NCBI RefSeq assembly: GCF_000374825.1
Contig: NZ_KB895389.1
Coordinates: 1-64,000, forward strand
DNA: 64,000 nucleotides
Source of the DNA: Paenibacillus sanguinis 2301083 = DSM 16941
Lineage (GTDB): Bacteria > Bacillota > Bacilli > Paenibacillales > Paenibacillaceae
Direction of reading: 5' to 3'
Part shown: piece by piece, positions 47,461 through 57,121 of the stretch
How positions within the stretch are numbered: position 1 is the first letter of the stretch
How the letters are laid out: every line of letters begins with the position of its first letter
Translations under genes and position numbers: made by a program
The notes under the pieces: generated by a model
What the model was told of the DNA's origin: nothing
What the model saw: only the letters and a program-made list of their open reading frames with translations
The model's database searches: none

Positions 47461-47739
47461 ATGACAACGGAAAACCAACAACTGCCGTATGATGAGCAAT
47501 ATTATGAGTTGCTGGAGAAGCTGCAGGCCCTTGATTTTGTATTGGTCGAGCTTAATCTGTACCTGGATACTCATCCCGATGATTTGCAGGCGATTGAACA
47601 GTTTAATCAACTGACACAGGAGCGGACGCAGCTGGCTAACCATTTTCAACACTTATATGGTCCGTTACAGAACTTTGGCCGCGCTTATTCCAAGTATCCC
47701 TGGCAATGGTCGCAAAGCCCTTGGCCTTGGCAAGTGTAA
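47461..47739 (+). CDS. cotJB: Spore coat protein CotJB
   Basis: 92 residues. YYELLEKLQALDFVLVELNLYLDTHPDDLQAIEQFNQL is the CotJB signature, and the C-terminus is rich in Trp and Pro (WQWSQSPWPWQV). The start is ATG 47461 behind GGGGCGGTGA; the frame from 47428 overlaps cotJA. It acts with CotJA and CotJC in coat assembly. Confidence 0.9.
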   Translation: MTTENQQLPYDEQYYELLEKLQALDFVLVELNLYLDTHPDDLQAIEQFNQLTQERTQLANHFQHLYGPLQNFGRAYSKYPWQWSQSPWPWQV

Positions 47740-47792
47740 GGCATGATCTACAGGCAGGTTGCCTGGATGCTAAAGGAGGTTGAACGGACGAC

Positions 47793-48362
47793 ATGTGGGT
47801 GTATGAGAAGAAATTGCAATACCCGGTTCGTGTGAGCAAATGTGATCCGCGAATGGCAAAGCTGCTGATTGAGCAGTATGGCGGGGCTGACGGAGAACTG
47901 GCAGCCGCGCTGCGTTACATGAATCAACGGTATACGATTCCCGATAAAATCATTGGATTGTTAACCGATATTTCCACAGAGGAATTCGCTCACCTGGAAA
48001 TGATCGCGACGATGGTCTACAAGTTAACAAAGGACGCTACCGTAGAGCAACTGAAGGAAGCGGGGATGGCTCCGTATTACGTGAACCATGATCGTGCCTT
48101 GTTCTATGAGAATGCCGGTGGTGTTCCCTTTACGGCGACGTACATTCAGGCCAAGGGCGATCCTATAGCTGATTTGTACGAGGACATTGCTGCCGAGGAA
48201 AAGGCACGGGCTACATACCAGTGGCTGATCGATATGACCGATGACGTGGATATTCAGGATGGCTTGAAGTTCCTGCGTGAGCGCGAAGTTGTGCATAGCT
48301 TGCGATTCCGCGAAGCGGTGGAAATTTTGAAGGATGAACAAGGGAAGAAGACCGTATTTTAA
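47793..48362 (+). CDS. cotJC: Spore coat manganese catalase-like protein CotJC
   Basis: 189 residues. Ferritin-like helices with Mn-catalase ligands: ISTEEFAHLEMIATMVYKL and IAAEEKARATYQWLI … REREVVHSLRFREAVE. CotJC belongs to the manganese-catalase family and is part of the spore coat. AAAGGAGGTTGAACG precedes the ATG. A terminator-like hairpin follows. Confidence 0.94.
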   Translation: MWVYEKKLQYPVRVSKCDPRMAKLLIEQYGGADGELAAALRYMNQRYTIPDKIIGLLTDISTEEFAHLEMIATMVYKLTKDATVEQLKEAGMAPYYVNHDRALFYENAGGVPFTATYIQAKGDPIADLYEDIAAEEKARATYQWLIDMTDDVDIQDGLKFLREREVVHSLRFREAVEILKDEQGKKTVF

Positions 48363-48389
48363 CTTGTACTTGTCTGTCCAGGAAAAGCC

Positions 48390-48435
48390 AAAGCAGCAGG
48401 TAAGGGGAGAAACTCCGCTATTTGCTGCTTTTTGC
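48390..48435 (+). terminator. Terminator of cotJABC
   Basis: AAAGCAGCA (48390-48398) pairs with TGCTGCTTT (48423-48431), with an inner GGGGA/TCC stem and following T-rich TTTGC. Confidence 0.7.
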
Positions 48436-48561
48436 TTGCTTATTTTTATGAAAAGGCTGCTCGCAGCCTATTATTTTCTGGACGAGCTGTATTGCTGCGT
48501 ACCTGACTATCTTGTTTCTGGTAATCTGAAAAAAGAGCCCCCTAATACGAAATCCTGTACG

Positions 48562-48619
48562 TTTACCTCCATGTTATAGACCGAGTACAATAAAAGCATG
48601 ATTAATGAAAGTGCTTTCA
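48562..48619 (+). promoter_or_regulatory. Promoter with cre-like site before third importer
   Basis: TTTACC (48562-48567) and TACAAT (48586-48591) are 18 nt apart. TGAAAGTGCTTTCA (48606-48619) lies just past the likely transcription start and differs from the CcpA cre consensus at one base of the central CG. Glucose repression by roadblock is plausible. Confidence 0.5.
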
Positions 48620-48657
48620 AATTAAATGGAAACTAGCTAACCTGGAGGTCAGAGGGG

Positions 48658-49626
48658 ATGGATATGAGGCAGTCAACGCAGCCCACAGCCGCATTAAAGC
48701 CAGAAATGCCGCAGATGCCAAGGCGGAAATGGCTGAAGAAGCTCTACACGCAGCGGCATATTCAGATTATGGCTTTACTTGGCATCGCATGGATGATTAT
48801 ATTCAACTATATTCCCATGTACGGTGTCATTATCGCATTTAAGGACTATGACATTATTAGAACGATTTCCGAGGCTCCATGGGCTGGGTTAGAGCATTTC
48901 AGAGAGTTTTTGTCAGACGAGAACTTTGGCTACGTGATGAGGAACACCTTGGGCATCAGCTTGCTTAAGCTGTTAACGTTCCCGTTACCTATCGTATTTG
49001 CCCTCTTCCTGAATGAGGTTCCTTCATTGCGATTCAAGAAAGCGATTCAGACGATTTCCTATTTGCCCCACTTCCTGTCCTGGGTTGTACTCGGGGGAAT
49101 CCTGGCTACCTGGTTGTCGGAAGTAGGAATTATTAATGAAATTTTCATGGCCTTAGGGCTAGTCGATCAGCCGATCGCTTATCTGGCGGAACCGAAATAT
49201 TTCTGGACGATCGTCATTGCTTCGGATGTGTGGAAGGAGCTTGGCTGGTCAGCTATTATTTATCTCGCGGCAATTACCAGTATTTCTCCCGAAATGTATG
49301 AGGCAGCCAGGATAGATGGGGCAGGAAGATTTCAGCAGATGTGGTACGTCACACTGCCAGCGATCAAAGCTACGATCAGCATTCTGTTTATTTTGGCAGT
49401 CAGCGGTGTGCTCAACTCCAATTTCGACCAGATTCTGGTGTTGCGAAATTCGCTTAATGATAGTGCAAGTAATGTCATTGATTACTATGTGTACTACACG
49501 GGGATTTCTTCAGGCCGTTACTCGTATTCTGCGGCAATCGGATTGTTCAAATCCGTTATTGCGCTGACGCTGCTGCTGATTGCGAACCAAGTATCCAAAA
49601 AACTCAACGATACATCGTTGTTTTAG
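48658..49626 (+). CDS. ABC transporter permease, LplB-like (third importer)
   Basis: 322 residues. A cytoplasmic basic N-terminus is followed by six membrane segments (IQIMALLGIAWMIIFNYIPMYGVIIAFKDYDI…). The EAA loop reads MYEAARIDGAGRFQQMWYVTLPAIKA. This long form is typical of LplB/YtcP-type importers for complex saccharides in Paenibacillus. The start follows GGAGGTCAGAGGGG. The second permease follows after 18 nt. Confidence 0.92.
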   Translation: MDMRQSTQPTAALKPEMPQMPRRKWLKKLYTQRHIQIMALLGIAWMIIFNYIPMYGVIIAFKDYDIIRTISEAPWAGLEHFREFLSDENFGYVMRNTLGISLLKLLTFPLPIVFALFLNEVPSLRFKKAIQTISYLPHFLSWVVLGGILATWLSEVGIINEIFMALGLVDQPIAYLAEPKYFWTIVIASDVWKELGWSAIIYLAAITSISPEMYEAARIDGAGRFQQMWYVTLPAIKATISILFILAVSGVLNSNFDQILVLRNSLNDSASNVIDYYVYYTGISSGRYSYSAAIGLFKSVIALTLLLIANQVSKKLNDTSLF

Positions 49627-49644
49627 GCCAAGGAGGACCTGTAC

Positions 49645-50535
49645 ATGTTTCTGACCAATCGTAGAACGAAAGGCGAGGTCGCCTTTGACTTTCTAAACAA
49701 TCTGGGAATGCTCCTGATTTGCTTTGTCACCTTGTACCCGATCTGGTACGTGCTCATCAATTCCTTTAACGATGGTCAGGATGCCATGCTGGGTGGTATT
49801 TACTGGTGGCCCAGGGTGTTCAGTCTGGAGAATTTTGAGGCTGTCTTCAACAGCCCAGGCATTATGACTGCGATGTGGGTGACGGTGGCCAAGACACTGC
49901 TTGGGGTAGCGGCACACGTATTTTTTACAGCTATGGTAGCTTACGCCTTCTCCCGCAAGGAGCTGATCGGTGGCAAATTCTATATTCTGATGGGGACCAT
50001 CACAATGATTTTCTCCGGCGGTCTCATTCCAACGTATCTGTTGATTCGGGACCTGCATTTGCTGGATACCTTTATGGTGTATATCATCCCTGTGCTGTTC
50101 AGCTTCTTTGACCTGATCATCTTCATGACCTTTTTCCGGGAAATCCCGGATGGCCTGGAAGAGGCGGGACGGATTGACGGAGCGAGCGATTGGACTATTT
50201 TTTTGCGAATCGTACTTCCGGTCTCCATGCCGGTGCTGGCCACGATTGCCCTGTTCCATGGGGTATATCAGTGGAATGATTATTTTGCCGGGATTATTTA
50301 TGTCAATCAGGAATCCTTGCAACCTGTCCAGACCTTTCTCTACCGAGTCGTAGCTCAGTCAAGCTCCAATATTATGACAACTGCCCTGCAAGGAAGCGCA
50401 GTCACGAAGACCGTTACCTCACAGTCTGTGAAATTAGCTACGATGGTCGTCACTACACTCCCCATCGTATTTGCATATCCTTTCCTGCAACGGTATTTCG
50501 TCAAAGGGATGATGATTGGCTCGATCAAGGGTTGA
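49645..50535 (+). CDS. ABC transporter permease, YtcP/LplC-like (third importer)
   Basis: 296 residues, six membrane segments. The EAA loop is LEEAGRIDGASDWTIFLRIVLPVSMP. The sequence MFLTNRRTKGEVAFDFLNNLGMLLICFVTLYPIWYVLINSFND is characteristic of YtcP. AAGGAGGAC precedes the ATG. In this operon the permeases come before the binding protein. Confidence 0.92.
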   Translation: MFLTNRRTKGEVAFDFLNNLGMLLICFVTLYPIWYVLINSFNDGQDAMLGGIYWWPRVFSLENFEAVFNSPGIMTAMWVTVAKTLLGVAAHVFFTAMVAYAFSRKELIGGKFYILMGTITMIFSGGLIPTYLLIRDLHLLDTFMVYIIPVLFSFFDLIIFMTFFREIPDGLEEAGRIDGASDWTIFLRIVLPVSMPVLATIALFHGVYQWNDYFAGIIYVNQESLQPVQTFLYRVVAQSSSNIMTTALQGSAVTKTVTSQSVKLATMVVTTLPIVFAYPFLQRYFVKGMMIGSIKG

Positions 50536-50561
50536 TTTAACGATCGTGTTTTAAGTACAGT

Positions 50562-50597
50562 AACTCCTCCGGGCCGCCTTGCGGCGGCTATGGAGTT
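50562..50597 (+). promoter_or_regulatory. Intercistronic hairpin before binding-protein gene
   Basis: AACTCC…GCCGCC pairs with GGCGGC…GGAGTT around TTGC. No T-run follows, so it may protect the binding-protein mRNA from 5' decay or modulate read-through. Confidence 0.6.
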
Positions 50598-50647
50598 GCA
50601 TCTAATAGCACTTAACCATTAATCAATTCAGAAAAGGGGTAAAAAAC

Positions 50648-52321
50648 ATGGACATGAAAAGCAAGTCCCAAAAAATACTGATGCTGCTGATAGCAGCCAT
50701 CATGGTGTTCTCTCTGGCAGCCTGTTCCGGCGGTAATAATAATACCCAAAAAGAAAGCGCTAACAACGCAGGGGGAAACACATCAACTGAAACGGTAACC
50801 CCTCCCTCTCCTGACGAGCCGGGGTGGAAGTCGGACACAGCTCCGATTACGTTTGATTGGTATTTGAACTTTGCCTGGTTTCCGAATAAATGGGGAATGG
50901 ACCCGACTTCGCAATATGTAACGAAGAAAACAGGTGTAGATATTAACTTCATCGTTCCTGCCGGGAATGAGAACGAGAAGCTGAACACACTGATTGCTTC
51001 TGGCAAGCTTCCGGACTTCATCACGCTTTGGTGGGGAGAAGATGGCGTCAAGAAAATGATAGAGGGTGACTTAGTGCTTCCGCTGAACAAGTTGGCTGAA
51101 GAGTATGATCCCTACTTCTTCAAAGTATCCGACCCGGATAAGCTGAGCTGGTATACCCAGGAGGATGGCAATGTTTACGGCTATCCGAACTCCTCTTCAT
51201 CGCCTAAGGATTATGAGCAATTTGGTGATACTTATGTATCCAACCAAACCTTCGTCGTTCGTAAGGATATTTATGAAGCGATTGGCAGCCCGGACATGCG
51301 CACACCGGAAGGTTTCCTGAACGCACTGAAGGCAGCCAAGGAGAAATTCCCGCAAATCGACGGGCAACCGATGATTCCGTTGGGTTTACATGAGTTCACA
51401 GCAACAGGCAACGATTCCTTGGAAGGCTACATTCAGAATTTCCTGGCGATTCCAAGAGAAAAGGATGGCAAGCTGTATAACCGCGAGACCGATCCGGAAT
51501 ATGTACGCTGGCTGAAGACCTTGCGTCAAGCGAATCAGGACGGCTTGCTGGCCAAGGATATCTTCATTGACAAGCGGGCACAAATGGAAGAAAAAATTGT
51601 GCAAGGTCGTTACTTTGCGATGTTGTATCAACGTACGGATTTTGCTGCACAGCTGGGAACCTTGTATCAAAAGGACCCTAACAAGATTTACATTGCGGTA
51701 GACGGCCCGGCGAATCAAAATCTGGATGCCCCTAGATTGAATGGACCATCTATCTCCGGGTGGACATTGACGTTGATCTCCAAGGATGTCAAGGATAAAG
51801 CACGTGCCATCAAGTTCTTGAGCTATCTGATCAGTGAAGAAGGACAAAAGGATCTTTTCCTTGGTGAAAAAGGCGTTAGCTATGATACAATTGACGGCGT
51901 AGACCAATTTCTTCCTGAAGCATTCGAGCTTATGAATGCAGACCGTGCCGCATTTGACAAGCAATATGGCTCTTCCTTCACCTTCTGGATGCTGCAAAAT
52001 ACGAATATTACGCAGCAATGGGCACCTAAAGCGGTTGAGCCTTACAAACAATTGGAGGACTGGACTCGTGGCAAAACGGTGAGCATCTCTGAATTTGACC
52101 TGATTGATCCGCTGGCTAACTCTGATGAAGGCATTATTCTGGGCAAAATCAAGGATCTGCGCGGCAAGACCTTGCCGAAGCTGCTGATGGCTTCTTCCGA
52201 AGCAGAGTTCGATAAGATATGGAATGATTATATCAAGAAGCAAGAAGAGCTTGGCCTGGATAAAGTTATGGCGTTCCAACAAACGAAATATGAAGAGAAC
52301 AAGAAAAGGCTTGGCATGTAG
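50648..52321 (+). CDS. Extracellular solute-binding lipoprotein, LplA/LipO-like (third importer)
   Basis: 557 residues, the long form of binding protein. The lipobox is SLAAC (Cys26). The mature part has ITFDWYLNFAWFPNKWGMDPTSQYVTKKTGVDINFIVPAGNENEKLNTLIASGKLPD, typical of LplA-like proteins. GAAAAGGGG precedes the ATG. It is the last transport gene; the kinase and regulator follow after a hairpin. The ligand is likely an oligosaccharide but is unknown. Confidence 0.92.
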   Translation: MDMKSKSQKILMLLIAAIMVFSLAACSGGNNNTQKESANNAGGNTSTETVTPPSPDEPGWKSDTAPITFDWYLNFAWFPNKWGMDPTSQYVTKKTGVDINFIVPAGNENEKLNTLIASGKLPDFITLWWGEDGVKKMIEGDLVLPLNKLAEEYDPYFFKVSDPDKLSWYTQEDGNVYGYPNSSSSPKDYEQFGDTYVSNQTFVVRKDIYEAIGSPDMRTPEGFLNALKAAKEKFPQIDGQPMIPLGLHEFTATGNDSLEGYIQNFLAIPREKDGKLYNRETDPEYVRWLKTLRQANQDGLLAKDIFIDKRAQMEEKIVQGRYFAMLYQRTDFAAQLGTLYQKDPNKIYIAVDGPANQNLDAPRLNGPSISGWTLTLISKDVKDKARAIKFLSYLISEEGQKDLFLGEKGVSYDTIDGVDQFLPEAFELMNADRAAFDKQYGSSFTFWMLQNTNITQQWAPKAVEPYKQLEDWTRGKTVSISEFDLIDPLANSDEGIILGKIKDLRGKTLPKLLMASSEAEFDKIWNDYIKKQEELGLDKVMAFQQTKYEENKKRLGM

Positions 52322-52331
52322 TGATAGCCAT

Positions 52332-52364
52332 GCCCAAAAGCTCGCGAACCGCGGGCTTTTGGGC
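52332..52364 (+). terminator. Hairpin between importer and kinase genes
   Basis: GCCCAAAAGC-CGCG and CGCG-GCTTTTGGGC form a strong stem; the following GTTTAAAAAGG has few T residues, so it may allow partial read-through into the kinase gene. Confidence 0.65.
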
Positions 52365-52387
52365 GTTTAAAAAGGAGTCATCACTTT

Positions 52388-54301
52388 ATGAAAAATAAGC
52401 GATGGATCGCTCTGTGGGATTCGTTCATGTATTGGTTTGGACGCCGCTCGTTACAGAGCCGTCTGATCGCCGCCTATATCTTTATTATTCTGGGGCCCTG
52501 TCTAATGGTGTCCTTTTATTCATATCAAGGCATCAATAATATGTATGTTCGTGATGCCAAGGAGAAAAATGAGTCCTTGCTGGACATGGAGGAGCTTCAT
52601 ATTCATACACAAATCGAGTCGATGGTTCGGGCCGTGCAGGTGGCTTATGATGACCTCGATGTCAGGGAGTATCTGGCCAATACCCACGAGCCTGATGCTG
52701 CAGATCTGGTTGATTTTAGCAACAGCAGCTTTAAAAATTTGACGCGGATACAGTATTACAACCCTAATGTAGAGCACCTGCGCTTATTTTCCAGCAGTAA
52801 TGTCTCGGAAATCTGGCCGATTTTCTTTCGCGAAAGCCGGGTGGCTCATGAGCCTTGGTATCAGAAGGCTGTAGAAATGAAGGGAATGGAATCCTGGGCC
52901 TTTCAATACAATGATCCTGATGTGATAGAACGATTTAAGGGACAACCCCCGCGTAGAGCGCCTAAAGTATCACTGCTGCGTGAAATGAGTATCCCTGCCA
53001 ATCACCATGTGGGTATGGTTCAGGTAGATATGCTGCTGGAGAAATTCAGCCCGAGGACCTATTCGGTCATTCAGGATAATCAATCCCAGATGCTGATAAT
53101 GGATAGCGAAGCCCGGATGTTCACGCTGGAGCATAACTCCTTGCTAGCGAAGTACCCCAATATGGGGAAGGCGATCAAGGAGCGTCTTCAGAGCTACAAG
53201 GATACAGGAATTTGGGAGATCGATTACACGGAAAATGGAAAATCATTTCTTCTGCTCCACCAGCCTATAGAGCGCATCAATGCAGATCTATTCAATATTG
53301 TCTCGATGGACGGTGTATTAGAGGAGATATCCCATACGCGAAATTTATTAATTGGCGCCAACATCGTGTTTATTACGATGGTAACTGTAATTGCTTATGT
53401 GCTGAATGCCTTTATTCTGAAAAATCTCCGCCTTCTGACGGAGGAGATGAAGAAGGCGCGGCGCGGAGAGACTTATAACGGAATCACCATCCGCGGCGGC
53501 GGGGAAGTCGGAGAATTGGCGCATCACTTCTCCAAGCTGATGAATACCATTAACACCTTGGTAGCACAAGCTGTATATAAGCAAGCATTGACCAAAGAAG
53601 CCGAACTTCGTACGTTACATAACCAGATTGATTCACATTTTCTGTATAATACGTTAGAGAATATCAAGATGATGGCCGAAATTGAGAATCAACGAACGAT
53701 CTCCGATGCATTAACCTCATTGGGCGGGATGATGAGATACAATTTCAAATGGTCTGGCGAATATGTGAAGCTGCGCGATGAAATCAGGCATATCCAGAAT
53801 TATACGGAAGTGATGAATATTCGGTTTGACAGCCCTGTTCAGCTTCAGCTTGATATTCCCGAGGATGATCTGGGGCTTGAGGTGTTGAAAATGTCGCTTC
53901 AACCGATTGTGGAAAATGCGGTGAAGCATGGGTGGACCGGAGAAGAGACTACCGCTCGGGAAATCGCTATACAGGTGGAGGATTGGCAGCAAAGCGATAT
54001 TCGCATCACAGTAACCGACAACGGTAAAGGGATGGATGAAGACACGTTGGCTAAGCTTAATCATCGGCTGTACACGGCAGGTATGAGTGTAAAGTTCTCC
54101 GGCCGCTCGGGGCAGGAATTAAAGCAGCAGGGTATCGGGCTGCGCAATGTGCAGGAGCGAATTCGCCTATATTATGGAAAGGAATACGGCTTGGAGGTCT
54201 TAAGCAGGCAGGGGCATTTTACCCGCGTTGTAATGATTATACCTAAGGTACTGCTAGCAGGGAGGGTTGATAGAAATGACCAGGCTGATCATCGTGGATG
54301 A
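52388..54301 (+). CDS. Sensor histidine kinase, YesM-type (third importer locus)
   Basis: 637 residues. Membrane segments lie at about 25-45 and 315-340 (LIGANIVFITMVTVIAYVLNAFIL), flanking an extracellular sensor of about 270 residues. HAMP follows, then His_kinase with QIDSHFLYNTLENIK (His417 as phosphosite) and HATPase with ENAVKHGW and GIGLRNVQERIRLYYG. It pairs with the next gene. It probably senses a sugar brought in by the adjacent importer. Confidence 0.92.
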   Translation: MKNKRWIALWDSFMYWFGRRSLQSRLIAAYIFIILGPCLMVSFYSYQGINNMYVRDAKEKNESLLDMEELHIHTQIESMVRAVQVAYDDLDVREYLANTHEPDAADLVDFSNSSFKNLTRIQYYNPNVEHLRLFSSSNVSEIWPIFFRESRVAHEPWYQKAVEMKGMESWAFQYNDPDVIERFKGQPPRRAPKVSLLREMSIPANHHVGMVQVDMLLEKFSPRTYSVIQDNQSQMLIMDSEARMFTLEHNSLLAKYPNMGKAIKERLQSYKDTGIWEIDYTENGKSFLLLHQPIERINADLFNIVSMDGVLEEISHTRNLLIGANIVFITMVTVIAYVLNAFILKNLRLLTEEMKKARRGETYNGITIRGGGEVGELAHHFSKLMNTINTLVAQAVYKQALTKEAELRTLHNQIDSHFLYNTLENIKMMAEIENQRTISDALTSLGGMMRYNFKWSGEYVKLRDEIRHIQNYTEVMNIRFDSPVQLQLDIPEDDLGLEVLKMSLQPIVENAVKHGWTGEETTAREIAIQVEDWQQSDIRITVTDNGKGMDEDTLAKLNHRLYTAGMSVKFSGRSGQELKQQGIGLRNVQERIRLYYGKEYGLEVLSRQGHFTRVVMIIPKVLLAGRVDRNDQADHRG

Positions 54302-55889
54302 TGAGAAAAATATCCGTTTAGGCCTGAAAACCATGATCGAGCGTGAATTTCAAAATCGATATGAGGTCATTACGGCTGCGCAAGGAGCTGAGGCCCTTGA
54401 GATGTATTTAAGCGAGGGTGCGGATATGATCATCACAGATATTCGTATGCCCGTAATGGATGGCATTGCCCTGATTGAGCGAATCTCGACAGAACCGCAG
54501 CCTCCCGGGCAAAGCGGCCATCCCCTGATTATTATACTGAGTGGTTATGAGGATTTTGAATATGCCAAAGCAGCTATCCATTATCAGGCTATGGATTATC
54601 TGCTCAAGCCGATTCGCAGAGATGAATTGTTTGCTGCGCTCTCCAAATGTGAGGAACAGTTAGCCAAGCGTTCCGAGATGGCTCGTCAGATGGCAATCAC
54701 TGAGAGCTACCGTTTGCAGGTTCAAACCACAAAGCTGCAGGAATTGCTGTTGCAGAAGAATTTTGTAGAGGAAGATATAGAGGCCTGGAGTACGGAGATT
54801 GGCTTTGAAGGGTATCTCTTGCCGTTCTCCGTTGCCGTGCTGACATACAAGTATGAGGACGGCAGCCGGATGAAGAAAGAGGAATTGAAGTCGCTGGCAG
54901 AGCGCATGTTTGAGAGCGTGGGGGGGCAGCTAAGCGTTTCATTATTGGATCGTGAAGGAAGAGTAGTATTGATCGGAGGACCACAACGCAAATTTGCTGA
55001 ATTGTCGCTTCTGGCTGACGAGAAGGAACTTGATGGGCTGTTGATCGGTGTCAGTAAAGAAGGGAATCGACTCACGGATCTTGCCGAAGCCTACAGGCAA
55101 GCCAGCGAATCCTTAAGCTATACGTTTATTTATCCCAAGACCCGCTTGATCTGGTTTACGGAATTGCGAACGAACAGACCATTTTTGCCTGTTCCGAAGG
55201 AGGACATTCGCAAGCTAGGCAACATCCTGGGAACAACTCGGCAGAAGGAAATCACAACATTGCTGCATCAAATTTTCCGAATTGATCAACTGGCCGGGCT
55301 AGGCATCTTCTATCTGGAGGCGGTAAGTCAACAAATCAATGAACAGGTGCTGGATGAGGTGTTCCGGTTCTATGGGGAGGCTTCCGTAGAGGTCCTTAAG
55401 CTCTATCGTAAGGTGGGGGATTTAACTAATTTCCGCCACTTTCACGATTATTTCCGATCACTGGAGCAACTGCTGATTAATTTGGATGAATATATCAGGG
55501 AGATTCGTTTGGCACACAGTGAGCATGGGGATATGAAGGAGGCGGTAGCCTATATTGAGGAAAATTACCACCGTCCGCTAAATATGGCGATGGTGAGCAA
55601 TCACGTCTCCTTGAATTATTCCTATTTCAGCGAAGCCTTCAAGACGTATGCCGGAGAAAGCTTTGTTACCTACTTGAAGAGGGTGCGAATTCGTAAGGCC
55701 AAAGACTTGATGGGGATGGGTTCGCTCAAGCTTTCGGACATTAGTGCTGCCGTAGGTTTTGAGAATACCAGGCAATTCTCACGTGTGTTCAAGGAACTTG
55801 AAGGAGTGTCTCCGTTCGAATATCGGAGGAAGCTGTTCGTGGGAAGCGAGCGGTTTACGAATCGGGAGTTATCTGAGAATGAAAAATGA
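54276..55889 (+). CDS. AraC-type response regulator, YesN-like
   Basis: 537 residues. The receiver has Asp55 in MIITDIRMPVMDG; the C-terminal AraC domain (about 425-525) reads LNMAMVSNHVSLNYSYFSEAFKTYAGESFVTYLKRVRIRKAKDLM and AAVGFENTRQFSRVFKELEGVSPFEYRRK. ATG 54276 is 9 nt past GGGAGGG; TTG 54267 is too close. It overlaps the kinase gene. It probably activates the third importer. Confidence 0.92.
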   Translation: MTRLIIVDDEKNIRLGLKTMIEREFQNRYEVITAAQGAEALEMYLSEGADMIITDIRMPVMDGIALIERISTEPQPPGQSGHPLIIILSGYEDFEYAKAAIHYQAMDYLLKPIRRDELFAALSKCEEQLAKRSEMARQMAITESYRLQVQTTKLQELLLQKNFVEEDIEAWSTEIGFEGYLLPFSVAVLTYKYEDGSRMKKEELKSLAERMFESVGGQLSVSLLDREGRVVLIGGPQRKFAELSLLADEKELDGLLIGVSKEGNRLTDLAEAYRQASESLSYTFIYPKTRLIWFTELRTNRPFLPVPKEDIRKLGNILGTTRQKEITTLLHQIFRIDQLAGLGIFYLEAVSQQINEQVLDEVFRFYGEASVEVLKLYRKVGDLTNFRHFHDYFRSLEQLLINLDEYIREIRLAHSEHGDMKEAVAYIEENYHRPLNMAMVSNHVSLNYSYFSEAFKTYAGESFVTYLKRVRIRKAKDLMGMGSLKLSDISAAVGFENTRQFSRVFKELEGVSPFEYRRKLFVGSERFTNRELSENEK

Positions 55890-55970
55890 GTATGATTGTT
55901 TTATTTTTTAACTATCCTTATAGTATAATGAGATCGACAAGCTTGGCATATTTTATAAAGATAGGTGTGG

Positions 55971-57056
55971 ATGATTATTAAACTCTTGGAGAGATGGACC
56001 CGTGCTGCTAAATTTATTTTGTTCTTGTTAGCTATTGTGTATGTGTTTTCCTTGGTAAAACCCTTTTTTCTGCCTGTAAGTGCTGTGATTGGGGCGATAT
56101 CTATCCCTATTCTGCTCGCCGGGTTCTTCTATTACCTGCTGCGTCCTGTAGTGAGTTACATGGAAGCGCGCAACATCAAGCGCACCTGGGCGATTCTTAT
56201 CCTTTATGTGGCACTCGTTGTTATCACGATCGGATTTATTTCCGGAGTATGGCCGATGCTGCAGGATCAGCTCATAAATTTGGTACAGAATATTCCTCAA
56301 TTGATTCAAATGCTTGATGTTCAGCTCAACAAGCTGGGAGATATCCCTTTCTTGGCTTCTATTATCCCGGCTGATTCTGACTTGGCATCATACTTTACAG
56401 AGTATCTCAGCAAGGCGATTTCGTTCTTGAGCAATTACATTTCGGGATTTGTGTCCTTTATATCCCAGTTTGCGATTATTTTGTTCACCTTCCCTATTTT
56501 ATTGTATTACATGCTGAAGGAAGGCCACAAATTCAAGCGGAGTCTTGCGAAGCTATCTCCCAAGCGCTATCGGAGGGAGATGCTTCGTGCGGCTGTAGAA
56601 ATGGATAAGGCTTTGAACGATTATATTATCGGTCGGGTTATCGTCAATGTGGCTTTGGGCATCCTCATGTTCCTGGGCTTTCTGATCATCGGCCTTCCGT
56701 ATGCGCTTTTGCTGACAACAGTAGCGATCATTCTGAACTTTATCCCTTTGTTCGGGGCGGTTATTTCTTCGATTCCGATTGTGATTATTGGCTTGATTGA
56801 ATCCCCAACTACTGGTATATGGGCATTGGTTATTATTCTGGTAGCCCAGCAAATTCAGGATAATATAATTTCTCCTTACGTGTTTGGCAAAAAGCTGGAT
56901 ATTCATCCGGTGACCACGATTTTGCTGGTATTGGGCAGCGGTAATTGGTTCGGCATCATCGGCATGATTGTAGTTATTCCGGTGTACATGCTAATCAAAA
57001 TAGCCTGGCGTCGCATCTACAATCTGTTCTTCAGATCTCAGTGGGAGACATTGTAG
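55971..57056 (+). CDS. AI-2E family transporter
   Basis: 361 residues with about 8 membrane segments. Family motifs are FYYLLRPVVSYMEARNIKRTWAIL, LLYYMLKEGHKFKRSLAKL, RVIVNVALGILMFLGFLIIGLPYALLL and FIPLFGAVISSIPIVIIGL. Members transport small molecules or ions (sodium/proton exchange in some); none can be assigned here. ATG 55971 is preferred over GTG 55965; TATAAT lies at 55924-55929. Confidence 0.9.
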   Translation: MIIKLLERWTRAAKFILFLLAIVYVFSLVKPFFLPVSAVIGAISIPILLAGFFYYLLRPVVSYMEARNIKRTWAILILYVALVVITIGFISGVWPMLQDQLINLVQNIPQLIQMLDVQLNKLGDIPFLASIIPADSDLASYFTEYLSKAISFLSNYISGFVSFISQFAIILFTFPILLYYMLKEGHKFKRSLAKLSPKRYRREMLRAAVEMDKALNDYIIGRVIVNVALGILMFLGFLIIGLPYALLLTTVAIILNFIPLFGAVISSIPIVIIGLIESPTTGIWALVIILVAQQIQDNIISPYVFGKKLDIHPVTTILLVLGSGNWFGIIGMIVVIPVYMLIKIAWRRIYNLFFRSQWETL

Positions 57057-57121
57057 TATAGGGTCAGTTTTCTGCAGGTCCTGGGATGATTTCTTTCTAT
57101 AAGAAAGGGTGCCACCATAAA

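Noticed and set aside
48334-48579. 81-codon frame after cotJC
   Set aside because: It overlaps cotJC and the terminator hairpin and has no ribosome site.
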